Source: Pegea sp. RAD2-039 | Taxonomy: Eukaryota; Chordata; Thaliacea; Salpida; Salpidae | Assembly (NCBI GenBank): GCA_034620365.1 | Contig: JAQGEQ010000017.1 | Span: 124,001-188,000, forward strand | Reading direction: 5' to 3' | Length of the DNA stretch: 64,000 nucleotides | In this document: positions 57,102 to 64,000 of the stretch, in pieces | Position numbering within the stretch: position 1 is the stretch's first letter | Layout of the letters: every line of letters begins with the position of its first letter | Notes under the pieces: model-generated | What the model saw: the letters and a program-made list of their open reading frames with translations, nothing else | Databases searched by the model: none | Told to the model about the DNA's origin: nothing | Translations under genes and position numbers: made by a program

Positions 57102-57860
57102 TCACCAATAGATTTATTATTCAACGAGTATCTTCGGTTCTAGACCTTGGCATTATCCTATCATCTGACTTTAAATGGCGCAATTATATTTCCAAAATCT
57201 TTGGAAAAATAGCCAACCTTGTCTTCCTTATTATAAAGACCTTTAATTCTAAGGATTCATACTTTTTTATCAATCTTTTCAAATTGTACGTACGTCCAGT
57301 TCTTGAATACAATGTTAGTGCATGGATGCCATATCAAGTTAGTGATATCAAAAAAATCGAATCTGTTCTGGCCACATTTACAAGATTAGTATGCAGGAAA
57401 CTTAATATTAAATATGATAGTTGTAAACATCGTCTCAGTTTCTTCAATTTAGATACTTTGGAAATCCGACGGATTAAATACGACTTAATTCTTATTTTTT
57501 AAATTATCCACAATTTAATTGACCTTAAATTCGATGGTTTCTTTTCAATCAAGTTATATCAACTCAAACGACGCCCACTACACCTTAATAATCCCATATC
57601 ACCTGGTACATTAATCAGAGCGAATTGTTTCTCATACTACACAATTAGTACTTGGAACCAGCTGCCATCAGACATTGTCATGCCGAAGTCGCTCGCGTTG
57701 TTCAAAAAGAAGTTGAACCTTTATAACATTGCCAACTGCTATTTCTAAACTGTAATTTTTCCCCTTTTTCATATGCTTTGAGGACTACTGAAATGCCATG
57801 TGTTACATCTTTTGCTTTCTATATTTTTGACTAAATAGATGTTATTTCTAAGAATCACAC
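57102..57860 (+). mobile_element. Non-LTR retrotransposon 3' fragment (family 1) in duplication unit 2
   Basis: Counterpart of 49383-50150 with the same 5' truncation (ttcaccaat then gatttattattcaacgag) and the same trailing flank. A one-base insertion in a T run near 57497 breaks the frame at a different place from unit 1. Confidence 0.9.
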
Positions 57861-58003
57861 TACAGTATTATATTAATGATTGAAATCTACACAAAACCTT
57901 AACCTGTATGTGGAACATTATTGGATAAAGTTGAGGTTTTCGACAATAAATAAACTATAATAAAATTAAACAACAGCTCGAAATCGGATTGGTACTTAAG
58001 TTT

Positions 58004-59444
58004 GGTTTTTAAATTTTGAAAGTATGAAACCAACCAATCGGGCAGTACTGACTACCACCCTAGCTTAAAATTATTTTTCTTTACCAAAAAATAAAAGAAA
58101 GTTTTAGAAATAACAATAAATAGTGAGGCAGTTTTGATTATTATTTTAAACTTCGTTTTATCTAAGATAACTTCAACTTTATCTTCTCCAGCCCTATTAA
58201 TAAAAGAAATCTGTTTTGTCGGCTAAGATTATATCTGGAAATTTATTTTCCTACGAAATGTTAGTCGAACGTTCAAGCCATAAATAAATTTCAACTTCAA
58301 GTTGAATAAAGTCAAGTTTATATATCTAGCATACGTGTCTTTTTTGAAATCGAAAATTTTTTATATATTAACCTAAACACCTTATAAAATCTTTTTGGAT
58401 TCTATGTGCTACTTATAATTTTCTTTAATTTATTTGTATCACTTTTATAGGTATAAGAAAAAAGATAAAAGTTGTTTGATTTACATCAAACAAAAATATT
58501 AATTATAAAAATTTAAAAAAAATGTGACCTATTTTGTAGAAACTTTTTAGAAACCCTTCAATATTCTCGAATCATGCTTAAGTATTATAATATCCTTTAG
58601 TTAGAAACTAATAAATGGTTTTTAAACGATTTTTTTCAAACAACTAGATTCTGATGTACGTTAAAAAATTGACAAGATGAATTTGGTGGTATATTTTAAT
58701 AAACTTCAAAATGTTTATCAATTTTAAACTTTTTCTTTATCATATGTAATTAAAAAGGATTTTTTGAATATTTGCTTTTTGTATTTATGAATATTTTCTT
58801 TCATTGTAAAAAGATCTATCAAAAAATAAGAATTTCTAAAAACTAAATTTAATCGATATTGACAAATAATTATTATATTATTTTCTATTTGTTTACCGAA
58901 AATGCTTTAAAATATAAATTAATCTATTTTTATAAAATAATTTTTTATCTGTAAGTAATGTTGCTATAATTTTACTAATTTACAAATAATATAAGTTTCT
59001 TAAAAAACTATTTAATTTTTTATTAGGTGTAACAGATTTAAGATTTTATTTATTTTTATTACAATCATTTAGTTGTTGTAACCATTTATTTTATGCTTTT
59101 GTTAAGTATTTGAATATAATATGATTTTTAGGTATTTTTAATCATTATTTTTATATTATCACTTTTGTTATGATTTATAAATAACCAAAACATGAAATAA
59201 ATATCTAAATATAATCATGTTTTTACTTTAGTTATATTATTTTTGAAAGTATAAATGAAATCTAATTTTTAATTTTTTCACATTTTTTAAACATTATTTT
59301 GAATTGTGGCAAACTTATTGGTTTTTTACTAACTTATAAATTTTTAAATTTTTTAACTAATTTTATTTATTATTATAAAAATTATGTTTTTCTTGTAGGT
59401 TGTATATTTATAAATATTTAAGCTCTTTTATCATCTATCTGAAC
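58004..59444. other. SGTA: AT-rich region 5' of SGTA
   Basis: No exon was recognised. A strong acceptor (tttttcttgtag) ends at about 59399, 45 bases before the SGTA ATG, so a spliced 5' UTR is likely. The promoter could not be placed. Confidence 0.4.
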
Positions 59445-61285
59445 ATGTCTAAGACATCTAAACGTATTGTGGCTTCATTTCTTCAATTTCTTGAAGACGA
59501 AATGAATTCTGAACAAATTTCTGATGAGGACAAACAGGGTTTAGAGGTCGCTTGTCAATGTTTACAAGCTGCTTATACAGTAACAGCTACCGATGTTCCA
59601 ACCACTCAAAACAAACTTGCTGATATCTTTACCTCTGTCTATCCAGAAAAAGTAATTCTTGATTCTTAATTTATATCTTTTGGTTTCAACCTTTTTATAA
59701 TGATAATAGTTTGTAGGATATGATATAAATATCTTAAATATGTGTTACTAACTGTTTCTTATTAGATTATAATTAAAAATATTTACATAGAAAACTATGA
59801 AATCAACAAATTTAATTTTATAAATTAAGAAAAAATCCTTTTAAAGCTCTAAATGTTTTTAAAACTATTTTTACATAAAATTAAAACTAACAAAATTATT
59901 ATTATTTTAAGCAGTTGATTTTAGATTGTCTAGATTTTATCAAACTTCCTAAAAATTCTTAACCAAAATGTTTCCAATTTAATATTTTATAATAATCTAA
60001 TATTTAGAATGAACCAATTAAAGAACTGACTGATGAAGATAAAGCAACTGCTGATAGCTTTAAAATTGAAGGGAATGGTTATATGAAAAATGGAGCTTTT
60101 GATGAAGCAATTGCCAGTTATAACAAAGCTATCGAAATTGATCCTAATAACGCTGTCTACTTTTGTAACAGGTTTTATTTCATTTCAACATCTAATATTT
60201 GATACCAACAGATTTTGTTTATAGGGCGGCTGCACAGACAGGTAAACTTGCTTTTGATCGAGCCTTGACTGATTGTTCAAAAGCATTAGAAATTGATCCA
60301 AACTACAGTAAGGCATACAGCAGGATGGGGTTAGTTTGGTGGTTTAGTTGTTAAACTTTATTATTTGATATTTCTTTCACAGATTAACTTACTCTAAGAT
60401 GGAAACTTATCCAATGGCAGTTGAATGTTATGAGAAAGCTTTAAGTTTAGACCCAGAGAATGAAGGATACAAAAAAAATCTTAAACTAGCTCAAGATAAA
60501 GCTGCTGTAAGTTTCAGCAACAATTTTGATTCTTTATAAGATTAAACAAATTAAATTTGCTCGAATTACAAATATTCCAAACTTAAATCTCAAACAGAAT
60601 TCACAAAAAGTAGATTTATCAATAACTGATCTCAGGGAACAATCTTAAAGTCTTGGGAAACCTCCCGGAGCAATTTTTATACTCTGACTTTTGGTGACTT
60701 GAAGTCTCTGTCTGATACATGTGAGGGTTTAGATGGGGGTCCTTTTATTAAGTTGCTTCCCTTGGGTATTTAGCTTTGTTAAACTTTCAAGTCATTGAAA
60801 TGATTTTCAGAAAAATTTTTACAAATTTCTTGTTTGTAGAATGGAGCTGCTTCTGCAGCTGCTAACACTTCATTCTCTCCAGACATGGGAGGTATGGGAA
60901 ACTTTGCTGAAATGTTGAACAATCCACAGTTTGTTAATATGGCTAAAAGTGTAAGTTCGAAACCATCAACTAGTTTGTAGAAAAATTAAGATTTATATGA
61001 AGGTGATGGAAGACCCGGCGATGAAGGAGATGGCGATGAAGATGATGGGGAAGTTTATGGGCGGCGGAGCCTCTGAAGGAGGTGCTGCTCCTGGAGCTCC
61101 TGATCTTTCTAATCTTATGAACATGTAACTAATCACGATTTACTGAAGAAGATGCTGATTCCTGAATACTTTTCAGGGGTCAACAATTTGCTCAGCAAAT
61201 GTCTGAAGATCACCCTGAAGTTGTGGAACGTTTGCGTCAACAAATGGGAAATCCTGATCAACCAAACGAACCGAAATCGGAATGA
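59445..61285 (+). CDS. SGTA: SGTA-like small glutamine-rich TPR co-chaperone
   Basis: Exons 59445-59651, 60008-60171, 60225-60329, 60383-60506, 60840-60950, 61003-61124 and 61177-61285 join in phase to 313 residues, matching the usual length of about 313 for SGTA. The N-terminal dimerisation helices (KRIVASFLQFLEDE, LEVACQCLQAAY) bind the GET/BAG6 ubiquitin-like domains in the family. Three TPRs follow (about 80-190: KIEGNGYMKNGAFDEAIASY, RAAAQTGKLAFDRALTDCSK, LTYSKMETYPMAVECYEKAL) and bind Hsp70/Hsp90 C-termini. Then comes a Met/Gly-rich region (MKEMAMKMMGKFMGGG) and a short Gln-containing tail (MGQQFAQQM) that binds hydrophobic clients. Its role is triage and tail-anchored protein targeting in the cytosol. 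Confidence 0.95.
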
Positions 61286-61834
61286 AACATCTATTACCTT
61301 CACTTTTATTTCCTTCCTTTGTCTTTTCTGTTTATCAATTTTCTACTTTTAAGTAGAAATTAATTACAAATTTGAACTTGCAGATAAATCGAACGATATC
61401 TGTTGAAAATTGACAAAATAATTATTAATTTCTTGATTGCAGGAAAGATTAGATATAAATACTATTTGCTTATGTTTAAATGTTTTTATTCCCATTTAGA
61501 ATTGGTTAGTTTTTGAGAAATAAACGTTTGTTGATAAGATCAAAAATCTGAAAATATTCGAATAAGTCCATCATTTATTGCTTTCTTATTTTCCACAAAT
61601 TTCTTTGACTAAAATTGAATGTAAAAGATGTTTTTGATCCTTGTATAGAAACACAATTTAATAAAGCAAGTTGCAACAGCTAAGCGTTTTACAGATTTTC
61701 GAGAATTTGATTTATAAACAAGTTAAGAATACAAATACTATAGAAGGTAGAATGTGAATTATAAACATGATTAGAAAACTAGCAGTTATTACTTGATGAA
61801 AAAAACTACTTAAATCTAAAAATATTAAAAGATT
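61286..61834. other. SGTA 3' flank
   Basis: AT-rich 3' UTR and flank. An AATAAA is at 61519-61524. No other feature was seen. Confidence 0.45.
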
Positions 61835-62275
61835 CGATAGATTTTGATGTAGTGATGGATCAGGAAAGGGAATTCCAAACCTTGGTTACCCTTTTAAAAG
61901 CTGTGTGAAGTTGTTGAGGCGATTTAATTTTAAATGAAAAGCCTCTGAGGATGTATGAGAGATCTTTATAGCAATCTATGAAGCAATCTATAATCTCAAG
62001 AAGCTCTATTAATTACGAGTTGTTGTTTATCTTTAAGAAATTGCAACATCTAACAGATTAATGTCTGAGAGTTTTTACTAATATGAGATGTGAAACTTAG
62101 ATGTCAAGAACTTTGTGAATGTCTGTGTATAGATGATGTTGGTTAAATTGTTTGCTGAGGAAGATAGCAACTGGTGGAGAAAGATCAACAAATGATCACT
62201 AGAAGATCTTTGAAGAAATCCTAATTGATAATTAAAAAGCAATTTGTTGTTAAAAAGAGAATTCAGAGTTTCTGT
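61835..62275 (-). mobile_element. Decayed non-LTR retrotransposon fragment (family 2), inverse orientation
   Basis: On the minus strand it repeats the sequence of 6480-7370: the NYQLGFLQRSSSDHLLIFLH-like segment near 62240-62130, then, after a larger internal deletion than at 6.5-7.4 kb, the C-terminal tail (VWNSL, TSKSIESF-like) near 61960-61835. It has stops and small indels and is inactive. Confidence 0.75.
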
Positions 62276-63957
62276 GAAATAATCGATTTAAAAACTCAAC
62301 AGAAGCTACTAGTGGTTTAGTGGTTTATGTTTCCTTTTTATAAACTGATGAAATTCTACCATTGTGAAGGTAACTAGAAGATAATAAGTATTTAATTTTC
62401 TGCAGGTTGTATCATAACATAGAAAATATTTTTTCAGGTGTATGAGTTAATTTGCCGTTGATGTTGGAAACTGCAGTAAAAACGATAAAATCAGATTTCT
62501 TCGCTTTTATGAATAATATTTTTTAGTTGTTGTCTTTGGTAAAGACGTTCTGGAAGCTGAGAAAAGTTCAGTTTTTTTAAGGTCACTGAAGTACAAGTTT
62601 ATATTTTCATCTATAAGTGAAATGCAGTTTAATTTTAAAAGCTTTTAAAAATACTAAATGACCAGCAAACCATCTTACACCTACAAGCACAAAAACCACT
62701 GCAGATAAACGAGTATTTTCAAGGTTTTGGTTCCATTTTGAAAATAAACCATTTTCGACCTTCTAGTTTGATTAGCTTTCTTCTTTTTCCAAGAGACACA
62801 AAAGACACAAAGTAAATGGAACAAAGCGAAAAGTTGTATTCAAACGAAATAAAAAAACAACACAATAAAGAAATTTTGTGTGAAAGTATAAAGTTGGAGA
62901 AGGTTTATGGAAATTCTTGAAATTTTCTAAACAAAACATAAAAAATGAACTTAAAAGAAACTAATCGAAAAAAATAAAGTTTAGAAATGGGCACCATACT
63001 CAATTAAGTATAGGTTTAAAATGTACAAAATCACTAGAGGTTACTTTCACGATGTAGTAACCAAGTGAAACGATAAACAGAAAATGATTGTGAATTGGCA
63101 CTCTTATAGCAGTAGAAGTTATCAAAGGAATCAAATGTAGCAGCTGGTTGTGAATTGGAATTAAGTTTATGCTTTGGGGCAGCAGCGGTCTGTGAATGTT
63201 AGTAGCTGGATTATGTGGCGTGAATAAGGACAATAAAAAGAAACGTCGTCGACGACAAATAAACTAAGGCCGCACGCACATACACGCTCGCAACACTCAA
63301 CCACACAACACACGCTCCAAGATAAAAAAACCCAGCAGAAGTAGTTTACTCGAATTCGGTTTGTACATCAACCAATCAAATCAAAGTTGCCCTGTGATAT
63401 TTACAAATGGCACAGAAATATGCATAATCCAAAAGTTTAACAGCAACAAGTTTGGTAAAGAAAATTGTTATAAGGCTACCAGCAGAGAAAAAGCATCATT
63501 ACTTCAATAAAACAAAACCACGTTGAAATGGTACAGTTAGAAAAAGTGCATTTTTTTTGCTGAGCACTATCAAGTAAAATACCAGCAACAATTCCATGAT
63601 ATAGAGTTTCGAAAATTAAATCAGTTTACTTTTTCAAATTGTTTTTTGTTCAACGATTGAATTCAAACTTCAACATAATCAATTGACAATTAGTTCAATA
63701 TTTCAAAGTTTTAAGAGAAAAAACCTTGAATGAAGCAGCAACCCAAAAAGTGGTTTTTTGTTGATGAAAAATTAGAAAAAGAAACTCATCGCATAAAGCA
63801 GGCTGGAAAAAGTTATTTAAGTTTTAGTTTGAAAAGAATCAGTTTTGTTAAGAATAAAGCTAACCACCAAAGTAGTAAAAAGTTGAATTTTTAAAAAGGA
63901 CTTCTTGCCGCTGAAAACTATTGGTAGTTAGGTTTTGGGGTGACAGGAGACAGAAGT
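62276..63957. other. Intergenic or 5' region at right edge
   Basis: A CpG-containing, less AT-rich patch at about 63180-63350 (cgtcgtcgacgacaa, ccgcacgcacatacacgctc) could be a promoter. No coding exon is supported; the minus-strand frame at 63000-63233 lacks any recognisable domain. Confidence 0.4.
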
Positions 63958-63984
63958 ATGTCAAGAGATAGGCCAATAACAACA
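63958..63984 (+). CDS. Possible first coding exon of a gene running off the right edge
   Basis: An ATG opens a 27-base exon (MSRDRPITT) followed immediately by a gtgagt donor. The surrounding sequence is less AT-rich than the intergenic background. Too short to identify; it is kept only because the start and donor combination resembles the short first exons of PFKFB. Confidence 0.2.
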
Positions 63985-64000
63985 GTGAGTTGAATGCGGA

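Larger units (their letters stand above)
50280..58003. repeat. Tandem segmental duplication, unit 2
   Basis: Direct repeat of unit 1 with an extra 1.0 kb (56087-57098) between the Fringe 5' flank and the RT fragment. Homology resumes at the RT fragment and ends at ggtacttaagttt near 58003. Confidence 0.92.

Noticed and set aside
63000..63233. 77-residue minus-strand frame rich in Pro, His and Ile
   Set aside because: No family resemblance, no splice or polyadenylation context; likely chance.

Overview
The window is animal nuclear DNA. It is strongly AT-rich, with GT-AG introns that are mostly 45-60 bp, AATAAA signals, minisatellites and decayed non-LTR retrotransposons. A Wnt ligand, two Fringe glycosyltransferases and a long thrombospondin type-1 repeat protein make it metazoan. 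The tiny introns and divergent Wnt fit a fast-evolving invertebrate such as a tunicate, but I cannot name the species. I rebuilt gene models by joining exons at GT-AG sites and checking that reading phase was kept; all coordinates were worked out by hand.

Layout. 1-5.5 kb (+): 3' half of a thrombospondin-repeat gene, with two intronic minisatellites. 6.5-7.4 kb: retrotransposon remnant. 8.1-9.2 kb (-): intronless FAM185A-like gene. 12.3-16.3 kb (-): 13-exon CNNM magnesium-transporter-family gene. 19.4-21.5 kb (+): the longest but dead non-LTR retrotransposon. 22.8-25.5 kb (-): 8-exon Wnt gene lacking two conserved cysteines. 29.2-29.8 kb: second retrotransposon fragment. 30.3-30.8 kb (+): last exon of an unrecognised small membrane protein. 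31.2-31.9 kb: G-rich minisatellite containing the stop codon of TUT1. 31.8-35.0 kb (-): TUT1-type terminal nucleotidyltransferase. 37.5-41.1 kb (+): PFKFB with alternative first exons and an intronic minisatellite. 43.5-58.0 kb: a tandem duplication of UMP-CMP kinase, four-TM protein, Fringe and a retrotransposon 3' fragment. 59.4-61.3 kb (+): SGTA co-chaperone. 61.8-62.3 kb (-): retrotransposon remnant. Near 63.96 kb there may be the first exon of another gene.

The genes do not form one pathway. They are ordinary housekeeping genes (UMP-CMP kinase, PFKFB, SGTA, TUT1, CNNM) next to extracellular signalling genes (Wnt, Fringe, thrombospondin-repeat protein). The main points for a second look are the recent duplication in which Fringe carries 15 amino-acid differences against 2 silent ones while the adjacent kinase is unchanged, minisatellites that start just inside 5' splice sites in three introns, a cluster of CRE and NRF1-like palindromes inside the last TUT1 exon, and a Wnt with 22 cysteines. 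No rRNA, tRNA or CRISPR array was found.
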